Positions 36,789-45,291 of a stretch of DNA of 64,000 nucleotides are shown one piece after another. This DNA is from Alteraurantiacibacter aquimixticola (GTDB lineage: Bacteria > Pseudomonadota > Alphaproteobacteria > Sphingomonadales > Sphingomonadaceae). The stretch is from NCBI RefSeq assembly GCF_004965515.1, contig NZ_SSHH01000001.1, forward strand, positions 995,280-1,059,279. The letters run 5' to 3'. Below the pieces are notes generated by a model. That model was not told the origin of the DNA. It searched no databases and saw nothing but the letters and a program-made list of their open reading frames with translations. The position numbers and the translations under genes were made by a program. Numbering within the stretch: position 1 is the first letter of the stretch; each line of letters opens with the position of its first letter.

Positions 36789-36992
36789 ATGCCTATGCCC
36801 ACCCATGCCGACCTTGCCGCCAAGCTGCTTCAGGATGCCGCCGGCTTCTTTCGCGATGTGGGTCAGCAAAATCCCGGCGTGAGCGAGCAGATGAACCAGA
36901 ATGCCGAGATGTTCGAGCAGGTCGCCCAGCTGGTCGCGAGCGATCCGATGGGAGAGCTGCCGCTGCCCCCGGAAGGCGAAGCGCCGCTGTAA
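36789..36992 (+). CDS. small hypothetical protein
   Basis: A 67-residue protein, MPMPTHADLAAKLL onward, with a second possible ATG six bases later. CAGGA lies just before the first ATG. It is helical and polar (AAGFFRDVGQQNPGVSEQMN, MFEQVAQLVASDPMGEL), ending PLPPEGEAPL, with no membrane segment. No known domain is recognised. It stands between the symporter and the convergent MHYT gene. Codon use is typical of the neighbours, which supports a real gene. Confidence 0.65.
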   Translation: MPMPTHADLAAKLLQDAAGFFRDVGQQNPGVSEQMNQNAEMFEQVAQLVASDPMGELPLPPEGEAPL

Positions 36993-37003
36993 TAATGGGG
37001 CGA

Positions 37004-39796
37004 TCAGGCGGACTTGCGCTGGTCCGGTTCGGTGTCGTCCGCCTGCGGATGGCTGGCGAGATCGCTTGAAGACAGCTTTTGCGGGCGTCCGAAGAGGTAG
37101 CCCTGCGCCTCGTGGCAGTTCTCCTGCCGCAGCAGCTCGAGGTCTTCTTCAGTCTCCACGCCTTCCGCCAGCACCGGCAGGTTGAGGCTGCGGCCAAGGC
37201 CCAGCACCGCCTTCACGATATTGCGCGAATGGCTGTCCTTCTTCACGCCCATCAGGAAGGAGCGGTCGATCTTGATCTTGTCGAAGGCGAAAGAGCTGAG
37301 CGTATCGAGCGACGAATAGCCGGTGCCGAAATCGTCGATCGCCACCGATACGCCGAGGTTCTTGATCCGCCGCAGGTTGTGCAGCGCGCGCAGCTTGTCG
37401 GAGATGATCGCGCTTTCGGTGATCTCGATTTCCAGCCGGCTGGGTGACAGGCCGGCATCGAGCAGCGCCTCGGTCACGATATCGGGCAGGTTGGGCTGCA
37501 CCAGCTGCACGGGCGAGACATTGACGGCCACCTTGTACGGATTGGCCCAGCTTGCCGCCTCGCGGCAGACGCGGCGCAGCACCCACTCGCCGATCGGCAG
37601 GATCAGTCCGCTTTCCTCTGCCGGGCCGATGAATTCGGTGGGCGGGATTTCACCCAGCGTTGCATGGTTCCAGCGCAGCAGCGCCTCATAACCCAGCACG
37701 CGGCCGTCGCTGACCGCACATTGCACCTGGTAGACGATGTCGAACTCGTTGCGATCCATCGCCAGCCGCAAATCGGCCTGCAGGCTGCGCCGCTCGCGCA
37801 TCTCCTCGTCCATTTCGGGCAGGAAGCGCGACCAGCTGCGCAAGGGGCTGGCCTTGGCGCGATACATGGCCAGATCGGCATTGATCATCAACTCGCGCCC
37901 TGTCGCCCCGTCTTCGGGGTAGAGCGCGAGGCCGATACTGCCCGCGCAATCGATGGATTCGGCTAGCACGCTGTCATCCATGTTGACGGAGAAGTTGAGC
38001 GCTTCGCTCAGCACATCGGCGATGTCGTCAATGGTTGCACCATCGCCGAGGCTGACGAAGACGGCGAATTCATCGCCGCCCAGCCGCGCGCCATTGCCGC
38101 GGCCAGCCAGCGCCTTTTCGAGCCGCATGGCCACATCGCGCAGCACGAAATCGCCTGCACTGTGGCCATGAGTGTCATTGATTTCCTTGAAGTTGTCGAG
38201 ATCCAGGATGGCGACGGCAAGCGCTTCGTCACGCATGCGGGCGCGAGTCAGCGCCTCGTCCATCAACTCGTAGAAGCGCTCGCGATTAGGCAGGCCGGTG
38301 AGCGAATCATGCGTCGCCATATATTCCAGCCGCTTGGCCGATTTCTGCCGCTCCGTAACGTCATCGATGGTCACCACCCAGCCGCCATCGTCAAGCTGCC
38401 TGGCGGCGAGCGAATGAACCATGTCATTGTCGCTTTCGGCGATGATGGGGTGCTGGTCGTCGGCGCTGAGCAGGTCCTGGTAGATGATCCTCGCCGACCT
38501 GATGCTGCTTTCGAAGTGGTCGGCCGGCACTGCACGGCCCAGCGTGTTGGCACAGATATCGCGTATGTTCATGCCCGCTTTCAGCGTGTCGCTGTCGAGG
38601 CCGTAGAGTTCGTGCACGCGGCGATTATGCAGCACCAGCCGCCGATTGGCGTCGAGTACCAGCAGGCCCTGCTGCATGTTGTCGAGAGCAAGGTCGAGCT
38701 GGTCGCGTACCTGCTTGATGGCGGAAATGTCGCGGGTGATCTTGGCATAGCCATGCAGCTTGCCCCGCTCGTTCAGGATCGGCTCGATGGTGATGCTGGC
38801 AAAGAAGGTGCTGCCATCCTTACGCACGCGCTCGCCGAAATCGCGAAAGACGCCATCCTTGCGTGCCTGTGCGAGGACCCGGTCTGCGCGGCCCCTGTCG
38901 ATGTCATGTGGAAGGTAGAAGCGCGAGAAGTGCTCCCCGATGATCTCTGCCGCCTTGTACTGCTTCAGATGGGCGGCACCCTCGTTCCAGGTCATGACCC
39001 GGCCCCCGGGATCGAGCATGTAGATCGCGGTGTCCTTCACCCCGTCCATCAGCAGGCGCAATTCGCGCAGCCGCGCGCGCTCCTGCCTGTCCTTGCGCCT
39101 GCCCAGCAGCAGCAGAGTGCCCGTCCAGCCCGTTATCACCAGCGCGACGATGCCGAGGATGATCGCCAGGACGACATGCGAAACGGCCACGCCCGAGGCG
39201 GGGCCTGCGGCGATGCTGGTGAGCTTCATCGCTTCCATGCCGAAGAAGTGCAGAGCCAGCACCGATCCGGCCAGAAGTACGCTGCCGGCCAGCAGCGTTC
39301 CGCGCCGAGCCCGCGGCCTCAAGATCAGGATGAAGGCGGGGATGGCCAGCGCGGATCCGGCGATCACCGAGAGCGCCGCCAGCGGCATGTTCCAGGCCAC
39401 GTGATGTGGCATGACCAGGGCATTCATACCAATGTAGTGCAGCGCAGCTGTGCTGAGCGCGATGCCGAATCCAGCAAGGCCCGCGCGCAAATCGTTCAGT
39501 TTGGTCCTGACGATAGCCAGGGAGAGCCAGGCCCCGGCGATCCCGGCGAGTAGGGAGAGGACCGTCAGGCCAAGCAGGAAGCGGATCGATCCCGGGCTTT
39601 GGTAACCCAGCATGGCCACGAAATGCGTGGTCCAGAAACCCATGCCGATCACCAGGGTGGAACAGGCCAGCCACCAGCCGCGTTCGCCTTCCTCGGCGCG
39701 AACGGCATTGCGCAGCACGGTCACCGCGCCCAGCGCGGTGACAAGGCAAATCAAGCCGCCGGCCAGTGCCAGCCATAGGTTGTGATCATGCGACAT
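37004..39796 (-). CDS. MHYT-PAS-GGDEF-EAL cyclic-di-GMP protein
   Basis: Large membrane signalling protein of 930 residues. The N-terminal MHYT sensor has about seven helices with the repeated motif seen as THFVAM, LHYIGM and LHFFGM (about 57-62, 118-123, 183-188), thought to bind copper and sense O2, CO or NO. Two PAS domains follow (about 255-370 and 375-490), then GGDEF with intact RLGGDEFAVF (about 571-580) and EAL with YEALLRWN, EITESAI, DDFGTGYSSLD, KIDRSF and LAEGVET. Both catalytic halves look intact. A stand-alone gene. Confidence 0.94.
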   Translation of the reverse strand: MSHDHNLWLALAGGLICLVTALGAVTVLRNAVRAEEGERGWWLACSTLVIGMGFWTTHFVAMLGYQSPGSIRFLLGLTVLSLLAGIAGAWLSLAIVRTKLNDLRAGLAGFGIALSTAALHYIGMNALVMPHHVAWNMPLAALSVIAGSALAIPAFILILRPRARRGTLLAGSVLLAGSVLALHFFGMEAMKLTSIAAGPASGVAVSHVVLAIILGIVALVITGWTGTLLLLGRRKDRQERARLRELRLLMDGVKDTAIYMLDPGGRVMTWNEGAAHLKQYKAAEIIGEHFSRFYLPHDIDRGRADRVLAQARKDGVFRDFGERVRKDGSTFFASITIEPILNERGKLHGYAKITRDISAIKQVRDQLDLALDNMQQGLLVLDANRRLVLHNRRVHELYGLDSDTLKAGMNIRDICANTLGRAVPADHFESSIRSARIIYQDLLSADDQHPIIAESDNDMVHSLAARQLDDGGWVVTIDDVTERQKSAKRLEYMATHDSLTGLPNRERFYELMDEALTRARMRDEALAVAILDLDNFKEINDTHGHSAGDFVLRDVAMRLEKALAGRGNGARLGGDEFAVFVSLGDGATIDDIADVLSEALNFSVNMDDSVLAESIDCAGSIGLALYPEDGATGRELMINADLAMYRAKASPLRSWSRFLPEMDEEMRERRSLQADLRLAMDRNEFDIVYQVQCAVSDGRVLGYEALLRWNHATLGEIPPTEFIGPAEESGLILPIGEWVLRRVCREAASWANPYKVAVNVSPVQLVQPNLPDIVTEALLDAGLSPSRLEIEITESAIISDKLRALHNLRRIKNLGVSVAIDDFGTGYSSLDTLSSFAFDKIKIDRSFLMGVKKDSHSRNIVKAVLGLGRSLNLPVLAEGVETEEDLELLRQENCHEAQGYLFGRPQKLSSSDLASHPQADDTEPDQRKSA

Positions 39797-39927
39797 CTGG
39801 ATACGGTCTCGTAACGAGACCGAACCTAGTTTGCCGGGGTGTGCAATTGGTTAAGCGCCATTAGGGATTGGCGTGAAGGGGCGGGGGAACATTTGGCCGG
39901 TGCGGGCCCTTTCCCCACCGCCCGCAG

Positions 39928-40002
39928 TGGTGCCCAGGGGCGGAGTCGAACCACCGACACGACGATTTTCAGTCGTCTGCTCTACCACTGAGCTACCCGG
40001 GC
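39928..40002 (-). tRNA. tRNA-Phe (GAA)
   Basis: Minus-strand cloverleaf of 75 bases including an encoded CCA. The acceptor stem GCCCGGG pairs with CCTGGGC (one G-T), the D arm is GCTCAGTGGTAGAGC, the anticodon stem GACGA/TCGTC holds the loop CTGAAAA with anticodon GAA, and the T arm contains GTTCGACTC. Confidence 0.95.
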
Positions 40003-40092
40003 ATCGCTGCGGCGACGATCCTTGCGAAAAGGACCGGCGGGCGATTGGAAGCGGCCCTATGGCGAAGCCTCCGCCGCTTGGCAAGGGGCTTT

Positions 40093-40266
40093 TCAATCCT
40101 CTTGCGCGATATCCTCGGGATTCACTCGTTCGCCAGGCACGGTATAGCTGTCATTGAACCAGCGCGCGAGGTCGCGATCCTTGCAGCGCGCTGAGCAGAA
40201 GGGCGCGAATTCCTGGCTGCGCGGCTTCTTGCAGATCGGACAGGCTTTGACCTTGGGCGTGTTCAT
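40093..40266 (-). CDS. yacG: DNA gyrase inhibitor YacG (zinc protein)
   Basis: YacG/DUF329 protein of 57 residues with four zinc ligands Cys9, Cys12, Cys24 and Cys28 (CPICKK and CSARCKDRDLARWF). In E. coli it binds GyrB and blocks DNA binding. The ATG at 40266 overlaps the RNase E/G-like stop (ATGA), closing the conserved infA-maf-RNase-yacG cluster. Confidence 0.93.
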   Translation of the reverse strand: MNTPKVKACPICKKPRSQEFAPFCSARCKDRDLARWFNDSYTVPGERVNPEDIAQED

Positions 40267-41222
40267 GCGGACACCGCCTGCGCGAATCCCGCTGCGAGCG
40301 CAAGGGCGGGATCGGCCTGGGTGCGGACCTGCCGGCCGGTGCGGCGGGCGAGTTCCTCCAGCCATTCCTCCCGCAGCGCTGCCAGCACGGCGGGATGGGC
40401 GGTGAGCAGGATCACACCCGGATCGCCCACGTCTTCCGCCCGACGCAGCAACAGGCGCGCCGCCGCCGCGCTGCGCTGGAAATGCGTGCGGTGGAGCAGA
40501 GAGGGCCCTTCCATGCGCGCCACCAGCTGCACGAAGCCGAAACCGTTCATAGCGGTGCGCTCATGGTCCCAATCGGCCAGCGCCACGCCGAGCGCGCTAT
40601 CGATGGGTTTACGGTCTTCCTTCGCCTGCAAGGTGGGGAAATCGACGCCGATCACCCCGCCCAGGCTCCAGCGCATGATCGCGCGGGCCAGCGGCTCGAC
40701 GGCGGCTAGCGCCAACTCGCGCGGGGGCAGCTGTCCGTCCACGTCCACCAGCACCATGGCCGGTGTAGGGCTGAAATGGAGCGACCCGCCGGGAAAATCG
40801 ACAGTGCCGCTCAAGCATTCGTCCAGCACCTCTTCCCATAAATCATCGGGGAAGCGGCGGACGAGCTTGCCGCCCAGCCGTTCGGCCAGCGTGGGCGCGG
40901 GGCAAAGGGGCGCATCGGTCGGGCGCGCATGGGCGAGTTTGCGTCGCTTTGCTTCTCCCACCGCGCCGCGCATGATCTCGAAGCGCATTTGCGATCCTTC
41001 GGCGGCATCGCGGGGCAGGCGGTCGACCAACGCCTCTTCGCCGTTCTCGAAACGCGCCTGTCCACGCGGCGAGCCCTTGCGGCGGGAGGTCAGCACGCCT
41101 TCGAGAATGGCGCCCGCGGTCAATTCACCGGGCCATTGCAAGCGCGCGGCGATTGCATGGCCGTTTTCGACCAGAAGTGCGCGCTCCTCGCCGATCCCGT
41201 CCTCGATCAGCCACTCAGCCAA
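40263..41222 (-). CDS. short ribonuclease E/G-like protein
   Basis: RNase E/G-family protein of 319 residues. The catalytic metal-binding region is readable: MVLVDVDGQ (matching the first Asp), LARAIMRWSLGGVIGVDFPT (matching the second Asp) and a downstream RTHFQRSAAAARLLL segment. The N-terminus keeps only part of the usual S1/RNase-H-like fold, and it is well below the roughly 490 residues of RNase G. Short versions between maf and yacG are usual in alphaproteobacteria. Its start overlaps the end of maf by 8 bases. Confidence 0.85.
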   Translation of the reverse strand: MAEWLIEDGIGEERALLVENGHAIAARLQWPGELTAGAILEGVLTSRRKGSPRGQARFENGEEALVDRLPRDAAEGSQMRFEIMRGAVGEAKRRKLAHARPTDAPLCPAPTLAERLGGKLVRRFPDDLWEEVLDECLSGTVDFPGGSLHFSPTPAMVLVDVDGQLPPRELALAAVEPLARAIMRWSLGGVIGVDFPTLQAKEDRKPIDSALGVALADWDHERTAMNGFGFVQLVARMEGPSLLHRTHFQRSAAAARLLLRRAEDVGDPGVILLTAHPAVLAALREEWLEELARRTGRQVRTQADPALALAAGFAQAVSA

Positions 41223-41805
41223 TGTCGAACCCCGCCGCTTTCAGCAGCGCGCGCGTTTCATAAAGGGGAAGGCCGACCACTCCCGAATGGCTGCCCTGGA
41301 TCCAGGCGATCAGTCCTTCGGCGCGGCCCTGTATCGCATAGCCGCCCGCCTTGCCGTGCCATTCGTCGCTGGCGATGTAAGCGTCGATCTCTTCGGCTGA
41401 GAGGCGCTTGAAACGCACCTGAGTCTCGCTCAGCCGCTCGCGCAAGGTTCCGTCGGGGGAGAGGAGGGCGAGGGCGGAGAGAACGCGGTGGCGGCGGCCG
41501 GAAACCAGCTCCAGGCACTCGCGCGCAGTCGCCTCGTCCTCCGCCTTGGGCAGGATGCGCCGCCCGCAGGCCACCACCGTGTCGCCCGCCAGCACGTGGC
41601 CGGATGGATCGGCTGCGGCCTGTGCCTTCTCGCGCGCCATGCGCGTGGCATAGGCGCGCGGTACTTCGGTCTTGTGCGGGGTTTCGTCGATATCGGCAGG
41701 CGCGACGGCATCGGGTTCAATGCCCAGCCGCGCGATCAGCTCGCGACGACGCGGGCTCGCCGAAGCGAGGATCAGGCGTCGAGTCTGGGATGAGGGCGGG
41801 GTCAT
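41215..41805 (-). CDS. maf: Maf family nucleotide pyrophosphatase
   Basis: Maf/YceF-type nucleoside triphosphate pyrophosphatase of 196 residues, which hydrolyses non-standard or modified nucleotides. Motifs: LASASPRRRELI (substrate-binding), VLAGDTVVACGRRILPKAED (catalytic Asp) and GYAIQGRAEGLIAWIQGSHS. It overlaps the RNase gene and follows infA by 14 bases. Confidence 0.94.
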   Translation of the reverse strand: MTPPSSQTRRLILASASPRRRELIARLGIEPDAVAPADIDETPHKTEVPRAYATRMAREKAQAAADPSGHVLAGDTVVACGRRILPKAEDEATARECLELVSGRRHRVLSALALLSPDGTLRERLSETQVRFKRLSAEEIDAYIASDEWHGKAGGYAIQGRAEGLIAWIQGSHSGVVGLPLYETRALLKAAGFDIG

Positions 41806-41819
41806 GCCCGCACCTTCGG

Positions 41820-42068
41820 TCAGGATTGCGGACCGGGGCCGCCGCGTCCCGGCATGAAGCGATAGGTGATGCGCGCCTTGGTCAGGTCATAGGGGGTGAG
41901 TTCGCACAGCACCTCGTCCCCCACCAGCACGCGAATGCGGTTCTTGCGCATGCGGCCGGCCGTGTGGCCCAGCACTTCGTGGCCGTTTTCAAGCTCAACC
42001 CGGAACATCGCGTTCGGCAGCAATTCCACCACCTTGCCGCGCATTTCGAGGAGTTCTTCTTTCGCCAT
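41820..42068 (-). CDS. infA: translation initiation factor IF-1
   Basis: IF-1 of 82 residues, a single S1/OB-fold domain ([50 protein letters not shown]). The start at 42068 is the universal MAKEE start; the longer frame is not needed. First gene of the infA-maf-RNase-yacG unit, so expression of the whole unit probably starts upstream of 42068. Confidence 0.97.
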   Translation of the reverse strand: MAKEELLEMRGKVVELLPNAMFRVELENGHEVLGHTAGRMRKNRIRVLVGDEVLCELTPYDLTKARITYRFMPGRGGPGPQS

Positions 42069-42170
42069 CGAGTTGTCTGATCCGTATGCAGTTGTGTCTT
42101 GGCGGCGCGCTTTAGCCGCGCGCGGGGAAAAAGGGAAGCGCCTGCGTGACATGGGGCCGATTCACCCTTC

Positions 42171-42216
42171 GGTAATACATGCGACAGGCGCGATACATGT
42201 GCGACACTTTATTACC
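42171..42216. promoter_or_regulatory. direct repeats inside an inverted repeat upstream of receptor 4
   Basis: TACATGCGACA (42176-42186) and TACATGTGCGACA (42194-42206) are direct repeats 18 bases apart, flanked by GGTAATA (42171-42177) and TATTACC (42210-42216). They lie between divergent infA and the TTG-started receptor, about 85 bases before the latter. The spacing fits binding of two regulator dimers, but no regulator is known. Confidence 0.35.
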
Positions 42217-42300
42217 CTGAGAGCAGTTGCTGACAGGTGCACACCCGGCACATATGCGCTGCCGGTGGGACCGGACAATTGCTTGTAATGGAGTGTCGAC

Positions 42301-45189
42301 TTGCGTCTTTCCAGTTCCGTTAGCCTGACTGCCCTGACAGCCGCCCTTATCATGCTTCCCGCACTGCCCGCCGCCGCGCAGGATGGCGAGGCAGCGCCCG
42401 TGGCGCAGCAGGGCGGTGATACTCCGGCAGACTCCACCGTTCCGGAGGAGCAATTCGACGAGGATACGATCGTCGTCCTTGGCGCCCTGTCGCTGGGTGC
42501 GGTCGAAGCCGCGCAGCCGCCGGTGCTGGAACTGGGCGAGGAAGATATCGCCGCCTATGGCGTCGGCTCGATCGCAGAGCTGATCCAGCAGCTGGGACCG
42601 CAGGTCACCAGTGCGCGCGGGCGCGGCGGCGGGGGCTTTCCCGTTATCCTGGTGAACGGCGTGCGCATCTCCTCCTTCCGTGAAATGCGCAGCTATCCGC
42701 CCGAAGCGATCGAGAAGTTCGAGGTCTTCCCCGAGGAAGTGGCGCTGCAATACGGCTATTCGCCGGACCAGCGGGTGGTGAACATCATCCTCAAGGACAA
42801 TTTCTCCAGCCGCGAGATCGAGCTGGAATATGGCCAGCCCTTCGATGGTGGCTATTCGACGCAGGAGGTGGAGGGCACATACCTGCGTATCGACGGTCCC
42901 TCGCGCCTCAACGTCAATGTCGAGTGGAACAATTCCAGCTCGCTGACGGAGGCGGATCGCGGCGTCGTCCAGTCCTTCGTCCCGACATTCGCCACCGATC
43001 CCGATCCGGCGCTTTACCGCAGCCTCGTGAGCGATACCGCGGGCCTCGAAGGCACGATCAACTGGTCGACCACCTTGGGCGCTGGCAATTCGCTGTCGGT
43101 CAATGCGACCTATGAGCGCGAGGACAGCCTGCGCCTGCAAGGGCTCGATTCCGTCACATTGTTCGATCCGGTCGGCGAGAGGGCCTTCCGCACCTTCAAC
43201 GCCGCCGATCCGCTGACGGTGGACAACCGCAACCAGAGCTACTCCACCGGCAGCACGCTCAATCTGGGCCTGGGCGATTGGGAAGTGACGGGGACGGTCG
43301 ATGCCACCCTGTCCAAACTGCGGACCCTCACCGCGCGTCGCGTCGATACTTCTGCGCTGGTGGCCGATGCGGCGGCGGGTACGCTGGCGCTCGATGGCGA
43401 CCTTGGCAGTTTTACCGACGCCGGTTTCGACGAGGCGCTGACCGATACATATACGGTGAATGCGTTGGCGACGGGACGGACCAATCCGTTCGTCATGCCT
43501 GCGGGCGACGTCTCGCTGACGCTGAGTTCGGGCGCGCGCTGGAATGGCATCGACAGTTCGGACACACGCAATCCCGGCGTGGAGACCGAGCTGTCGCGCA
43601 CGCGCCTGTTCGGCAGCGTCAATGTCGGCATCCCGCTGACCAGCCGCGACGAGGAATTCCTCGGCTTTATCGGCGATCTCAGCCTCAATCTCAGCGCGCG
43701 GGTGGACGACCTTTCGGACTTCGGCACGCTGTATGACTGGAATTCGACGCTGGTCTGGGGCGTGACCGACAGCCTGACTTTCAACGCCACCTATATCAAC
43801 CGCGACGAAGCGCCTTCGCTCTCCATGCTCGGCAGCCCGGAAGTCGCCACGCCCAACGTGTCGATCTTCGACCTGGTGAACAATGAGACGGTGCTGGCGA
43901 CCGTGATCACCGGCGGCAATGCCTTCCTGCCCGCGCAGAACCAGAGCGACTGGAAGATCGGACTGCAATGGCAGCTACCCATCCTCGACCAGGCCAGTTT
44001 TTCGGTCGACTATATCGACAATAGCAGCACTGATGTCGCTTCCGGCTTCCCTTTGCTGACCGAGGATATCGAGGCGGCCTTCCCCGATCGCTTCGTCCGC
44101 GACGGATCGGGCACGCTGGTGCAGCTGGACCAGCGTCCGGTGACTTTCGCGCGCGAGGACCAGCGGCGGCTGCAATTCGGGCTCAACCTGTCGGGTCAGA
44201 TCGGCGGGGGCGGCGATGACAATGCCGCTTCCGGCGGTGGAGCGGCAGTGGGTGGCCCGGTCGGCGGACCCGTTGGCGGCCAAGGCGGCGCGCAATTTGG
44301 CGGGCAGGGTGGTCCGCCCGCAGGATTCCGCCCCGATCCCGAGCGCTTTGCCCAGATGCGCGCGACCTTCTGCGAGGCGGAGCCCGACGTGCTGCGCGGC
44401 CAGATGAATGCGGTGATCGCGGCCGCCGCCAATGGCGAGGACCCGCCGGTGGGCGAGGACGGCCAGCCGATCAACCTGCCGCCGCAAATGCTTGAACGGC
44501 TGGCAGGCGAAGACGGCGTGATCGACGAAGCGGAATTCGCCACGATGCGCGAACGGATCTGTTCCGCCGACGGCCCGCCGCAATTCGCTGGCGGTGCGCC
44601 CGGTGCAGGCGGCCGGCCGCAGGGCGCCCCCGAGGGCGGCCCACCTGCCGGTGCGCGCGGCGGTGGCCGTGGCGGCCCTCCCGGCCTGCCTTTCGGTCGT
44701 GGCGGCCCCGGCGGCGGTGGCGGTCGCTGGTTCGTCAACCTCCAGTACAATTACGAGCTGCAGAACGAGGTGCTGATCGCCGACGGCCTGCCGCTGCTCG
44801 ACCTGCTGGATGGTGACGGCAACCAGTCGCGCCACAGCGCGGACTTGCGCGTAGGCACCTTCTATAACGGCTTCGGCATGATCTGGAGCGGGCGCTATAC
44901 CGGCTCTGCCACGCTCGACGGGTCGGGTGACCCGGGCAGCACGGACCTGACCTTCAACGACTATGTCACTTTCGATGTGCGCGCTTTTGCGGACCTCGGC
45001 CAGCGCGAGAAGCTGGTGGAAGCCGTGCCTTTCCTCAAGGGATCGCGCATCGGCATCGCCGTGGACAATATCTTCGATGCCCGCCAGCGCGTGACGGACA
45101 GCACCGGCAGCGTGCCGATCCGCTACCAGCCCTTCCTGATCGATCCGACCGGGCGCAGCTTCGAGATCGAATTCCGGAAGCTCTTCTAA
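42301..45189 (+). CDS. TonB-dependent receptor-like protein with Gly/Pro-rich insert
   Basis: Outer-membrane protein of 962 residues. It starts at TTG 42301 (GGAG nine bases upstream); the signal peptide is LTALTAALIMLPALPAAAQ. A plug domain is recognisable (GSIAELIQQLGPQVTSARG, VILVNGVRISSF, EKFEVFPEEVALQYGYSPDQ) but diverges from classic receptors. About residues 635-810 hold a low-complexity Gly/Pro/Ala/Arg insert (GGPVGGPVGGQGG, GARGGGRGGPPGLPFGRGG) around a short folded part with two cysteines (ATFCEAEP, RERICSADG) and a degenerate EF-hand-like DGVIDEAEF. Strands resume at RWFVNLQYNYELQ and the protein ends FEIEFRKLF. The insert would form an extracellular loop. Its ligand is unknown. 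Confidence 0.85.
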   Translation: MRLSSSVSLTALTAALIMLPALPAAAQDGEAAPVAQQGGDTPADSTVPEEQFDEDTIVVLGALSLGAVEAAQPPVLELGEEDIAAYGVGSIAELIQQLGPQVTSARGRGGGGFPVILVNGVRISSFREMRSYPPEAIEKFEVFPEEVALQYGYSPDQRVVNIILKDNFSSREIELEYGQPFDGGYSTQEVEGTYLRIDGPSRLNVNVEWNNSSSLTEADRGVVQSFVPTFATDPDPALYRSLVSDTAGLEGTINWSTTLGAGNSLSVNATYEREDSLRLQGLDSVTLFDPVGERAFRTFNAADPLTVDNRNQSYSTGSTLNLGLGDWEVTGTVDATLSKLRTLTARRVDTSALVADAAAGTLALDGDLGSFTDAGFDEALTDTYTVNALATGRTNPFVMPAGDVSLTLSSGARWNGIDSSDTRNPGVETELSRTRLFGSVNVGIPLTSRDEEFLGFIGDLSLNLSARVDDLSDFGTLYDWNSTLVWGVTDSLTFNATYINRDEAPSLSMLGSPEVATPNVSIFDLVNNETVLATVITGGNAFLPAQNQSDWKIGLQWQLPILDQASFSVDYIDNSSTDVASGFPLLTEDIEAAFPDRFVRDGSGTLVQLDQRPVTFAREDQRRLQFGLNLSGQIGGGGDDNAASGGGAAVGGPVGGPVGGQGGAQFGGQGGPPAGFRPDPERFAQMRATFCEAEPDVLRGQMNAVIAAAANGEDPPVGEDGQPINLPPQMLERLAGEDGVIDEAEFATMRERICSADGPPQFAGGAPGAGGRPQGAPEGGPPAGARGGGRGGPPGLPFGRGGPGGGGGRWFVNLQYNYELQNEVLIADGLPLLDLLDGDGNQSRHSADLRVGTFYNGFGMIWSGRYTGSATLDGSGDPGSTDLTFNDYVTFDVRAFADLGQREKLVEAVPFLKGSRIGIAVDNIFDARQRVTDSTGSVPIRYQPFLIDPTGRSFEIEFRKLF

Positions 45190-45197
45190 CACCTCCT

Positions 45198-45280
45198 CAT
45201 TGCGAGCGAAGCGAAGCAATCCAGGGCGACGCCACACCGCCTCTGGATTGCCGCGCGACCTTCGGTCGTTCGCAATGACG
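45198..45280. repeat. dispersed palindromic repeat between convergent genes
   Basis: CATTGCGAGCGAA and CAATCCAG at the left (45198-45224) reappear inverted as CTGGATTG and TCGCAATGACG at the right (45241-45280). It begins 8 bases after the receptor stop and ends 11 bases before the stop of the convergent flavoprotein gene. Elements of this type are dispersed in many proteobacterial genomes and may serve as a bidirectional terminator here. Confidence 0.75.
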
Positions 45281-45291
45281 AATGGTGGAAC

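Noticed and set aside
42112-43968. 618-codon minus-strand frame over the start of the TTG-started receptor
   Set aside because: It overlaps infA and the receptor in antisense, with no recognisable domain.
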